From Photobacterium ganghwense (GTDB lineage Bacteria > Pseudomonadota > Gammaproteobacteria > Enterobacterales > Vibrionaceae): a DNA stretch of 64,000 nucleotides. Each line of letters starts with the position of its first letter. Position 1 is the stretch's first letter. Of the stretch, positions 18,073 to 26,350 are shown piece after piece. The stretch spans positions 434,001 through 498,000 of the forward strand of contig NZ_PYMI01000003.1 in the NCBI RefSeq assembly GCF_003025595.1, given 5' to 3'. The notes beneath the pieces were generated by a model. It saw nothing but the letters and a program-made list of their open reading frames with translations. It was not told the origin of the DNA and did no database searches. Position numbers and translations under genes: made by a program.

Positions 18073-20283
18073 TTATTGGCTTGGCGCAGCTTCACTCTTT
18101 TCCGGGCTGGCCGTACTCTGGGTGGTATTCGTCCTCGCGGCCAGTTTATTGGCCAGCGAGTGCAGCTCCGGTAGCATGCGCTGAATCAGGTGTAACTGCT
18201 GCAGAACCATGCGGGCAGACGTACAGTCTTCATCCCGCCATTGGGCCAGACGCTGTTCCAAAAGGCTGTCTGAATCTGGTGCCTGCGCGCACACGTTGCC
18301 GTCAAGTTGTGCGGCCAGACAATCCAGATGCGCGTGGATCTGCCGGTGCGCCTGGGCAACCAGATGGTGCGTCTGCTCATCCTCCAGTCGGGTGCGGTGC
18401 GCGCCTAATGCCGAAATGTAACTCAGCATGGCATGGTTCAGGGTCAGAAAGCGGAAGCACTCATCGGTGGCCATCCGGTAGCGTCCCGGCTCAGACAGCA
18501 TGTTGCTGATCGCCGTGCTCAGCTGGGCATCGGTATTATGCGCTTCTCGGCGGGCAATCCGGTAGCTCAGGCTGTCACGCTTGCCGATACGGTACTGGCC
18601 AATAATCTGGCCCAGATAATCCCGATTTGTCTGTATGGCCGCTGCCATCACCTTATGCAGGCGGCGAGCCTGCCAGTCCGGCAAAATAAAGCTCACCGCC
18701 AGCACCGCCAGTAAGCAGCCCAGCAGGGTATCGCCAAGGCGCGGCAGGATAACCGCAAAGCCTTCGCCTAACTGATTGAAACAGAACAGCACCAGCAGAG
18801 TGATAAACATGGTCGCCAAAGCGTAACTGGCCGCGCGGAAAGCGAAAAACAGGACGCCCGCTAAGACCATCAGTACCATCTGGCCTTCCTGACCCGGAAA
18901 CAGAAACAGCAGAGGCATGCCGATTAACAGCCCGGCCAGAGTCCCGATAACCCGCTGCTTTAGACGTTGGCGGGTGGCGCCATAGTTGGGTTGGCACACA
19001 AACAGGGTAGTCAGCAAAATCCAGTAACCACGTTCTAAATCGAGGAACTGAATAAAGCCGTAGCCGACGGTCAGTGCCACGGCCATCCGAATGGCATGGC
19101 GGAACAGCATCGAGTTGGGATTCATCTGACTGATCAGCCGCTGCCAGCGCTCTTTCATGCTGTGCGCTTCGGTATCGGCCAGCTCTATGTCACTGTCGGT
19201 CTGGGCGGCATCGGGATTACTGACATTTGACAGCTGTCGCTCCACCGTCGCCAGGTTATTGAACAGATAATCCAGCTGGCTGAGGAAAATACGGTATTTG
19301 GGGTTTTGCTGGTTCTTCAGGTACAACAGCGATTCCTGAAGTTCATCCAGATTCCTGACACTGTCGGCGCCGTGAGAATAGGGTTTGCCCATTGCCAGAG
19401 CATCGGCAATTTCCCGGCAAGCATTGGCTTGGCTGGTCAGCAAGCGCTGGAACCGGAACAGGACGTCACTGCGCAGAAATTCTGCTGCCAGATCCTGATA
19501 ACGGTAATGGGATGAACTGGCGCGTTCATGAATATCTTGCGCCAGAAAGTAAATTTTGAGGAAACGGTCACCGCTCGGGTTCAGATGTCCCCGCCGAACG
19601 CGGCGCAGCAGGTTTGCTTTGGCATTATTCAGCGCCGTCACCACTTTGGCATTTTGGCTGGCCGCCTCGATACGAAGCGGCTGTGGGTTCATGTTGGCGA
19701 TGGGCTCAAACAGTTTGCTCTTGCAGTCCAGGTAGCTGGCAAATTCCGAGAAAACCGCCGCCAGTCCTTGCTGAACCGGCTGATTCGGCCACAGGATATG
19801 CCAGGTCAGTGACAATACCCCGTACCAGGTGGCGCCGCTGAGCAGAAGCAGCGGCTGATACCAGAGATTGGGACTTTGTGCGGCGCCGAGCATGGTATAG
19901 ACCGCCAGCAGCAACGAGGCGAAAGCAATCGTGGCGTAGCGGGCACCGATCGCGCCCAGCATGATAAAACCGAAGGTCGAGATAAACAGACCCAGGGTGA
20001 ATAAAATCGGGTAAGGGAACAGCAGTTCAATAGAGAAGGCGGCGACGGCGAAACAGGCCAGTGTCATCAGCAGCGATTTGATGCGACCACTGAGACTGTC
20101 ATCGGTTTCAGCCAGTGCCGAGGCAATAATACCCAGCACCAGCGGGGTTACTTCTGAATTCGCATCAAAATACCAGCAAGGAAGGGCTACCCCCACCAAT
20201 GCGATAAGTACCCGAACACTGAAATTAATACGATCTTTTGCCCAGTATTGGCGCAGGGTCAGTTTGAGTGGGTGACTTTGCAT
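18073..20283 (-). CDS. yccS: YccS/FUSC family inner-membrane protein
   Basis: A 736-residue membrane protein of the YccS/YhfK group, in the fusaric-acid-resistance/aromatic-acid-exporter superfamily. It has two blocks of about five to six transmembrane segments (residues about 20-160 and 395-530), each followed by a long cytoplasmic helical region. The N-terminal WYFDANSEVTPLVLGIIASALAETDDSLSGR and the second-block RGYWILLTTLFVCQPNYGATRQRLKQRVIGT are diagnostic. The transport substrate is unproven. The C-terminal tail is Thr/Ser-rich. It is transcribed alone, divergent from helD across 257 bp. Confidence 0.92.
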   Translation of the reverse strand: MQSHPLKLTLRQYWAKDRINFSVRVLIALVGVALPCWYFDANSEVTPLVLGIIASALAETDDSLSGRIKSLLMTLACFAVAAFSIELLFPYPILFTLGLFISTFGFIMLGAIGARYATIAFASLLLAVYTMLGAAQSPNLWYQPLLLLSGATWYGVLSLTWHILWPNQPVQQGLAAVFSEFASYLDCKSKLFEPIANMNPQPLRIEAASQNAKVVTALNNAKANLLRRVRRGHLNPSGDRFLKIYFLAQDIHERASSSHYRYQDLAAEFLRSDVLFRFQRLLTSQANACREIADALAMGKPYSHGADSVRNLDELQESLLYLKNQQNPKYRIFLSQLDYLFNNLATVERQLSNVSNPDAAQTDSDIELADTEAHSMKERWQRLISQMNPNSMLFRHAIRMAVALTVGYGFIQFLDLERGYWILLTTLFVCQPNYGATRQRLKQRVIGTLAGLLIGMPLLFLFPGQEGQMVLMVLAGVLFFAFRAASYALATMFITLLVLFCFNQLGEGFAVILPRLGDTLLGCLLAVLAVSFILPDWQARRLHKVMAAAIQTNRDYLGQIIGQYRIGKRDSLSYRIARREAHNTDAQLSTAISNMLSEPGRYRMATDECFRFLTLNHAMLSYISALGAHRTRLEDEQTHHLVAQAHRQIHAHLDCLAAQLDGNVCAQAPDSDSLLEQRLAQWRDEDCTSARMVLQQLHLIQRMLPELHSLANKLAARTNTTQSTASPEKSEAAPSQ

Positions 20284-20540
20284 GGTAACTCTATCAATCC
20301 GTCGGAGTGCCTAAGATAGCAAAGTTTGTCTTTCAAAGGATATATATCCACAGAAAAAATGCTGTTAAGCCAAATTATTAGCAGAAATTTTACGCAAAAA
20401 GCAGTACTGAAGCTATGGTGAAATCAGAGTTCTTGATACTCTACCAGCAGTTTATTTTATGGCTCGGAGATTGCATTGCGAAGTGACCGTCTCTGGGCCA
20501 AGATTGATCGAGCATCAACGAACAAAATTTTGGTGACACA

Positions 20541-22628
20541 ATGCGTTTAACAGCGGGGTGGCTGGCTCAGTGGCTCGCCCAAGGTGATTATTGCAGTATT
20601 GCATTAGGTGAGAATTGTCTGATTTTGGATAGTCAGACAGAAACAGAAGAAATCCCGTTTGATGAGTGGGATGGCGCGATTGCCGTACATCGGGGAGTGA
20701 TGTGGGGCAGTTTTGAAATTACCTCTGCCGACCAGGAATACTGCTGGACGATTCACGGCTTACCCTGGCGGTACTGTAAATCGTTCGCCAATATGTTGCT
20801 GGAAGCGTACCGTAACTGGGCGCAGGGCCGAGTAGAAAAACTTGATTCGCTGCTGCCGGAGATGCTCAAACGCATTGATACGTTTACTTCTCAGGATGCC
20901 TACCTGCGTGAATCCGATCACCGCCGTCTTCATCATTTTCTGGACCAGTCGCTGGCGTCAACGGGGTTAACCCGAGAGCTGGCCGCGTCTTTTCGTCCAC
21001 TGGCGTTTGATAAAGTCGAACCCTGGCTGGAAGGGAACGGTGAGTGGGTTGATACCTCAAACGAGAAATGGCTGGAAAAAGAAGCCGAAAAGTGGTCATC
21101 GTGGTTCGATAAGTTTGAATCTTCTCCGCTTAACCCATCACAGCGGGAAGCGGTGCTGATCAACCAGGATCATAACTTGGTGTTGGCGGGTGCCGGAACC
21201 GGTAAAACCAGCGTGCTGGTGGCGCGAGCAGGTTATCTGGTGGCTAACCAGCTTGCTCAGCCAGAAGAGATTCTGATGCTGGCCTTTGGCCGTAAAGCCG
21301 CTGAAGAGATGAGCGAGCGGCTGGCGGCGAAAGTGAACAACAACATTAAAGTCGCCACGTTCCACAGTCTGGGGACCCAAATCATTAAAGCGGTTGAGGG
21401 TGAAATGCCAAGTGTTTCGCCACTGACTCTGGATGAAAAAGCCCGTACCGACTGGTTGGCTGGCGTGTTGAAAGAGCAGTGGGAAAATGACACCTCAGCC
21501 CGTCGTTGGCAGAAACACCTGACCCAGTGGCGGATTCCCGGCTTCAAAGCTGAAAACTCGATGGAAAAGCAGGCGCGCAGTGAACAGCTGATCAACTGGG
21601 TATGGCGTCACATTGAGCTGATTGGCCAGCGCGGCGCGAACAAATCTCAGCTCAGTGACAGTATCGAGCAACATAGTCAGGACACCGCCAAGCCTCGCAT
21701 GAAGAGTGAGCTGGCACTGCTGTGGCCGTGTTACCGTGCCTATGAGCAATACCTGAAAACCCACAAGCAGATTGACTTCAATACCATGATTCAGCGCGCG
21801 ACTGAGTACGTGAAGGAAGGTAAGTTTGTGCCGACCTGGCGCTTTATCATGGTCGATGAATATCAGGACATTTCTCCGCACCGACTGGCACTGATTGAAG
21901 CATTGTGCCACTCCAAGCAGGCAGCGCAGAAGCCGACATTGTTTGCCGTCGGGGATGACTGGCAGGCGATTTACCGTTTTGCCGGTGCTGATGTGAATTT
22001 AACAACCGGGTTTGAAAAACGCTTTGGCGCCTGTCACATGACCGAGCTGGAGACCACTTACCGGTTTAACAGCATGATTGGTGAAGTGGCCAATGCCTTC
22101 ATCCAGCAGAACCCGAACCAGCTTAAAAAATCGCTGACCAGTTTCAAGAAACAGAAGCGAAAAGCGGTGACGTTGTTGTGTCAGGATCTGATTGACCAGG
22201 AGCTGGCACAATTGGCGTCGCAGCACAGTGAGCCGGTGACGACCTTGCTGCTGGCCCGAAATAATAATCAGCGTCCGGAAAAGCTCAAGCAGTGGCAGGA
22301 AAAATGGCCACAATTGGGACTAACCTTCATGACCTGCCATGCAAGTAAAGGCCGTGAGGGCGATTACGTCTTTGTGCTCGATGTGAACCGGGGAGTGTTC
22401 CCGGCACCGGATCGTGATACCGGGCTGGCCGCTTGCTTGCAGGCGCGGGGCGAAAGCTTTACGGATGCAGAAGAGCGCCGCTTGTTCTATGTTGCCCTGA
22501 CCCGTGCCAAGAAACATGTCTGGGTGTGTGCCGAGCCGGAGAAAACCTCGCCGTTTGTGAATGAGCTGATTGATGATAACTATCCGGTTGTCAATAAAAT
22601 CAAGCGTGTGAAGGCCAAGCAAAAATAA
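20541..22628 (+). CDS. helD: DNA helicase IV
   Basis: A 695-residue superfamily 1 3'-5' DNA helicase, close to the E. coli HelD length (684). The N-terminal 200 residues are the HelD-specific region, followed by Walker A GAGTGKTS near residue 217, Walker B VDEYQDIS near 440, GDDWQAIYRFAGAD (motif III) near 470, and motifs V/VI TCHASKGREGDYVFVLD and EERRLFYVALTRAKKHVW near the end. It acts in DNA unwinding and recombination. The start has GGTG upstream, and a strong terminator follows. Confidence 0.95.
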   Translation: MRLTAGWLAQWLAQGDYCSIALGENCLILDSQTETEEIPFDEWDGAIAVHRGVMWGSFEITSADQEYCWTIHGLPWRYCKSFANMLLEAYRNWAQGRVEKLDSLLPEMLKRIDTFTSQDAYLRESDHRRLHHFLDQSLASTGLTRELAASFRPLAFDKVEPWLEGNGEWVDTSNEKWLEKEAEKWSSWFDKFESSPLNPSQREAVLINQDHNLVLAGAGTGKTSVLVARAGYLVANQLAQPEEILMLAFGRKAAEEMSERLAAKVNNNIKVATFHSLGTQIIKAVEGEMPSVSPLTLDEKARTDWLAGVLKEQWENDTSARRWQKHLTQWRIPGFKAENSMEKQARSEQLINWVWRHIELIGQRGANKSQLSDSIEQHSQDTAKPRMKSELALLWPCYRAYEQYLKTHKQIDFNTMIQRATEYVKEGKFVPTWRFIMVDEYQDISPHRLALIEALCHSKQAAQKPTLFAVGDDWQAIYRFAGADVNLTTGFEKRFGACHMTELETTYRFNSMIGEVANAFIQQNPNQLKKSLTSFKKQKRKAVTLLCQDLIDQELAQLASQHSEPVTTLLLARNNNQRPEKLKQWQEKWPQLGLTFMTCHASKGREGDYVFVLDVNRGVFPAPDRDTGLAACLQARGESFTDAEERRLFYVALTRAKKHVWVCAEPEKTSPFVNELIDDNYPVVNKIKRVKAKQK

Positions 22629-22677
22629 CCGCCGTCATCTGACGAGGTGATCACATACCTCTTGATGAATGAAAGAT

Positions 22678-22714
22678 AAAACCCGCTGCGTTTTTGCGTC
22701 AGCGGGTTTTTTGT
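22678..22714 (+). terminator. Rho-independent terminator after helD
   Basis: AAACCCGCTG and CAGCGGGTTT form a 10-bp stem with an 11-nt loop followed by a T-run, 50 bp after the helD stop codon. Confidence 0.9.
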
Positions 22715-22840
22715 TATTGGTCGGATTAAGCACTTGGTGTTGTTTGCAGCAACGAGCGATCTAAACGTTTTGGTTAAGTCTATTTCCTAGGATCATCAGT
22801 TTTATTCCTCAGTACCTTGGCCAAAGCTTCCAAAGACGGC

Positions 22841-23821
22841 TTACTCCAAGCTGAGTACCAGCTTTCCGCTGTGTTGCTGACGTTTAAGCAACTCCAGTGC
22901 TTCAGGCAGCGCGTCAAAAGAGAAAACCTGACTGACCATGGCATCCAGTCGGCCCTCGGCGACCCAGTTTGCCAGCTGATTACCGATATCGGCCAGATGT
23001 TGGATGTGTTCGATCAAGCCATGGGCGTACGTGCCATGAAGGGCCACTTCATGAAGGCTGATCGCTTTGGTCGTGGCCATTAAGGGCACCTGATTAAACT
23101 GGTCGGCAATCATGACAATATGGCCGTTGTAGCGAATAAGCGCACTGAGCATGCTGCCGGATTTCGCCGAAATACAGTCGATGACCGCGTGTACCCGTTT
23201 ATCTTCAGTCAGCTCAATCAACCGCATGGCCGTATTTTCGGTTTCCGGATCAATGACATGATCGGCACCGTAATCGTACAACCGCATGTGGTGCTGGTTT
23301 TCAGCGATGGCATAGACAGTTGCTCCCGCCTGTTTCGCCAGTTGTACCGCAAAGCCGCCTACGCCACCACCGGCACCGGAAATAACTACGCTTTGTCCGG
23401 TTTGTAACCGCAATTTGTCGTGCACTGCCAGCCAGGCCGTATAACCGGCGCAGGGCAAGGCCGCGGCATCTGTGAAGCTGACCGTCTCCGGCAACCGGCT
23501 GACGGCATAAGCTTTTGCCAGCGTATATTCCGCAAAACCACCTGCAACCCGGGGATCGAGAAAGCACATGACCCGGTCTCCCGGTCGAAAATGCCGGACG
23601 GAATCCCCCACGCTGGCAACCGTTCCCGCGACGTCCAGGCCAATAATGTGAGGATACGACCAAGTGGCGTAGCCCCAGTGTGCCAGTTTGTAATCGATGG
23701 GGTTGAGCCCGGCAGCATTCACCTTGATACAGACCTCATCGGCTGCTGGTGTCGGGCGGGATGCCCGAGAGAGTTTAAGGCACTGAATGCCCTCGGGTTG
23801 AGTCAGTTTCCATGCTTTCAT
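22841..23821 (-). CDS. Zinc-type alcohol dehydrogenase-like / quinone oxidoreductase family protein
   Basis: A 326-residue medium-chain reductase. The N-terminal GroES-like domain has VNAAGLNPIDYKLAHW and HIIGLDVAGTVASVG, and the NADPH-binding Rossmann domain has SGAGGGVGGFAVQLAKQAG near residue 150. Cys and His ligands of catalytic zinc are not evident, which points to a zinc-free quinone-oxidoreductase-like enzyme acting on reactive carbonyls or quinones. AGGTGG precedes the ATG. It is monocistronic. The exact substrate is unknown. Confidence 0.87.
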   Translation of the reverse strand: MKAWKLTQPEGIQCLKLSRASRPTPAADEVCIKVNAAGLNPIDYKLAHWGYATWSYPHIIGLDVAGTVASVGDSVRHFRPGDRVMCFLDPRVAGGFAEYTLAKAYAVSRLPETVSFTDAAALPCAGYTAWLAVHDKLRLQTGQSVVISGAGGGVGGFAVQLAKQAGATVYAIAENQHHMRLYDYGADHVIDPETENTAMRLIELTEDKRVHAVIDCISAKSGSMLSALIRYNGHIVMIADQFNQVPLMATTKAISLHEVALHGTYAHGLIEHIQHLADIGNQLANWVAEGRLDAMVSQVFSFDALPEALELLKRQQHSGKLVLSLE

Positions 23822-24017
23822 CAGCCACCACCTGGAAAATTATAAGAATTTAGTGTTGTCGTTATCTTATTAACCATAAACCAAATTATTGAAAACGGGG
23901 GCGAATCATCCGCTTGGCGGGTTTGCTGAACTGTCAGGCTGAGCTGGTGTGATACTTAACCGGTGTGGTGCTTAATAGCTGGACTGTTTATCAGAAGAAC
24001 AGGTGAGGGGATTAACC

Positions 24018-24230
24018 ATGGCTGTGAAAAATGGTTTGGCACAGGTTGTGGGTACAAACGATTCGCTAAGCAATGTAGGTAAAACCGGTCAGGCTAAAAC
24101 AAGACAGTCTCAAATAGGTCAGGCTAAAGCAGCTAAGAAAGGAGTCGGTGAAAACAAACTGGCTGCCATCACGCCGATTGAGGGCAAAACAGGCAGCCAG
24201 AGGAGTCAAATTTCATGGGGCAGGGGGTGA
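24018..24230 (+). CDS. Possible small basic protein, low confidence
   Basis: A 70-residue frame starting MAVKNGLAQVVG with GAGGGG 7 bp before the ATG. The product is low-complexity, rich in Lys, Gln, Gly and Ser, and built on a loosely repeated GQAK-type segment (VGKTGQAKTRQSQIGQAKAA). It has no recognised domain and ends exactly against the convergent mgsA. It may be a real small protein or a frame kept open by repeat structure. The 409-bp gap it occupies contains nothing else recognisable. Confidence 0.25.
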   Translation: MAVKNGLAQVVGTNDSLSNVGKTGQAKTRQSQIGQAKAAKKGVGENKLAAITPIEGKTGSQRSQISWGRG

Positions 24231-24689
24231 TTAGCCCAGACGTTCATCCAGGTACGCGTTGTAATCCGGAATCTCGATCTCCACCTCTTCACTCAGCATT
24301 GGCGAAGAAATCATGAAGTTTGCACTGGCGCGGTTAGTGGCAACCGGCACATTCCAGACCGCTGAGATACGCAGCAGGGCTTTGACATCCGGATCATGCG
24401 GCACGGCATTGAGGGGATCCCAGAAAAAGATCATCATGTCGATTTTGCCTTCGGAGATCAGTGCGCCTAACTGTTGATCGCCGCCCATAGGGCCACTGAG
24501 CAGGCAGTTCACTTCCAAGCCAGATTCGCGGGCAATCAGGTGGCCGGTTGTACCGGTGGCATACAGAGTATGGCCGATCAGCTTGTCCTTGTGCTCGAGC
24601 ACCCATCTCAGCAGATGAGATTTGCAGTTGTCATGCGCAACAAGGGCAATATGTTTTTGAGGTTGCATTTTACGGGTTGTTACGTGCAT
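24231..24689 (-). CDS. mgsA: Methylglyoxal synthase
   Basis: A 152-residue cytoplasmic enzyme converting dihydroxyacetone phosphate to methylglyoxal and phosphate, a glycolytic bypass. It aligns end to end with E. coli MgsA, sharing [38 protein letters not shown] with the catalytic Asp, and [20 protein letters not shown]. The frame continues 44 codons upstream, but the ATG at 24689 has GGAG 7 bp before it and gives the family length. It is monocistronic. Confidence 0.96.
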   Translation of the reverse strand: MHVTTRKMQPQKHIALVAHDNCKSHLLRWVLEHKDKLIGHTLYATGTTGHLIARESGLEVNCLLSGPMGGDQQLGALISEGKIDMMIFFWDPLNAVPHDPDVKALLRISAVWNVPVATNRASANFMISSPMLSEEVEIEIPDYNAYLDERLG

Positions 24690-24892
24690 CTGGCGCTCCA
24701 GTTTGCAAATAGATAACTTGAGTAAGTCGGTCAGGGCTTCCGTCACTGGAAAACACCTGAAAGCTGCGGTTATAACTACCAGAGCCCGTCGCCGAAGTAC
24801 AAATAATTCTGTTGAAATCAAAGATAGTTAACAGAAAACTCAGTGACAACCTCATGCCATTGGTGATTGCACCCGACGCTGCCTGTGTACTG

Positions 24893-26137
24893 TTAAGGCG
24901 GACCTACACTGAAGACCGGGCGGAACTCTGCGGGTGACAAAGAATCGGCGATCACAGCGTCCGGCAAATGGGAGGGCGTCAGCCCTTCGACCACCGTGGC
25001 GAGATCCAATTCGACAGGCTGATGTTCTAAATAGCGAACGGCCTGATCGACGGATAACATGGCCTGTTGTGCCATTTTATCCGTCGGGGCAAAGAGGATT
25101 TTGTGCCGCAGTAAGCCACGATATACCCCGTGACTGAGGTAGGTCGAGACCACATGAACTGTCTGTTCACGCTGGCTGGCGCGAAGTTCGCTGACGGCAA
25201 CCTCGGCGGCGACGGCTCCCCCGACGATATAGTCGATTGGCTGGTCACTGGCGAAAAGCTGCTGGATAAGATTGCGTTGCAGCTCTTTGCTGTTATCGGC
25301 CCACAGTGTGGTCACAACCTGAATGTCACTGCCTGCGATGGCATCAAGGAATCCTTGCACGACAGGCTTGGTTCCACCGCGGCTTTGAGGCCCCGGTAAC
25401 AAGGCCACCCTGACCACTCCGCTGCCTTTAGGATGACGTTTTGCCAGAAATTCTCCGGTTGCTTTCCCCATCTCCGTCCAGTCCAGGCCGACCCGTGCAA
25501 TGACGGTGCTGGCGCTGTCCGGATTCTGCGTATCGAGATAATTGATGGTGGCAAATACTGGGATCTGGCCGGTGATCTTACTCAGTTGCCCGTCGTAGGC
25601 ATGGCTGTCGACAGTACCGAGAATAATGGCATCTGCCCCCCATTCCCGGCATGCTTCCAGCTGTTCAATCTGGCGGGAGAGGTTTGGGTAGCCTCCGGCT
25701 TCCAGTACTTTCAGGCGAACGCCGAGCTGGCGGGCATGTTCCACCATCCCGTAATTGACCGACAACCAATATGAATCTTTCAGGTGCGGGTACACAGCGC
25801 ACAGTTTCCAGGGCTGGCTGGCCGCTTTAAGCGGCTGATAGTGTATGGGGGTGCCTGCTTTACCTGCGGCAAAAGGTGGTTTAATACTCAAGACATCATC
25901 GGCATAGACCGGAGCGCACAACGCCAGTATCAGGATCGAGTGCAGTGGCGTGTTTGCCAGCCGCTTAATTCCTTGCGACTTAGTCCCTTGCGGCTTAGTT
26001 CCTTGTAACGTAGTTACCGAAAGACGGGTTACCAGGTATGTCCAAAGCTTAGACAGCAGGACACCGGCTCGATGTAACCGGGCGGTGGAAAATCTGGCAA
26101 AGTAGGTATCAAAAGCCGGTAACTTCATAACATTCAT
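24893..26137 (-). CDS. torT: TMAO-binding periplasmic sensor protein TorT, with N-terminal extension
   Basis: Periplasmic binding protein that captures trimethylamine N-oxide and signals through TorS. The core (from about WKLCAVYPHLKDSYWLSVNYG) matches E. coli TorT throughout: KVLEAGGYPNLSRQIEQ, the GPQSRGGTKPVVQGFLDAI block and VVSTYLSHGVYRGL. The odd feature is the N-terminus. The signal-like segment (SILILALCAPVYA) lies about 60-75 residues after the available ATG codons, preceded by a three-copy 15-nt repeat reading QGTKP-QGTKS-QGIKR. No ATG, GTG or TTG occurs in frame just before the signal, and no good ribosome site precedes the ATGs at 26137 or 26128 or the GTG at 26182, so the start is uncertain. 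It is divergent from torS. Confidence 0.87.
   Translation of the reverse strand: MNVMKLPAFDTYFARFSTARLHRAGVLLSKLWTYLVTRLSVTTLQGTKPQGTKSQGIKRLANTPLHSILILALCAPVYADDVLSIKPPFAAGKAGTPIHYQPLKAASQPWKLCAVYPHLKDSYWLSVNYGMVEHARQLGVRLKVLEAGGYPNLSRQIEQLEACREWGADAIILGTVDSHAYDGQLSKITGQIPVFATINYLDTQNPDSASTVIARVGLDWTEMGKATGEFLAKRHPKGSGVVRVALLPGPQSRGGTKPVVQGFLDAIAGSDIQVVTTLWADNSKELQRNLIQQLFASDQPIDYIVGGAVAAEVAVSELRASQREQTVHVVSTYLSHGVYRGLLRHKILFAPTDKMAQQAMLSVDQAVRYLEHQPVELDLATVVEGLTPSHLPDAVIADSLSPAEFRPVFSVGPP
25960..26004 (-). repeat. Three 15-nt in-frame repeats in torT
   Basis: On the coding strand the units are AAGGAACTAAGCCGC, AAGGGACTAAGTCGC and AAGGAATTAAGCGGC. Each starts with a ribosome-site-like AAGGA, and together they lie just before the signal peptide. 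This suggests tandem amplification of the original translation-initiation segment. Confidence 0.7.
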
Positions 26138-26260
26138 CACGACAAAACCAAGGGAGCGGGTTCGATAAACATCAGCGGCCACTATGGCAGTGCTGGTGGT
26201 TGTGTGTTTCGATGCGGCCTCGGCTTGATCCGAGTTGCCTGCAACTTACTGACAGTCAGG

Positions 26261-26266
26261 TATAAT
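26261..26266 (+). promoter_or_regulatory. Likely -10 element of the torS promoter
   Basis: An exact TATAAT occurs 85 bp upstream of the torS start in the torT-torS divergent gap. The -35 region is poor, which would fit an activated promoter. Confidence 0.4.
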
Positions 26267-26350
26267 ACCATTTTTAGCGTTTTCTGTGAGCCGTGGGTCT
26301 GACACTGTTAAGTGAATGGTCGGCGGCTTTATACCTCGTGGTTGATAAAT

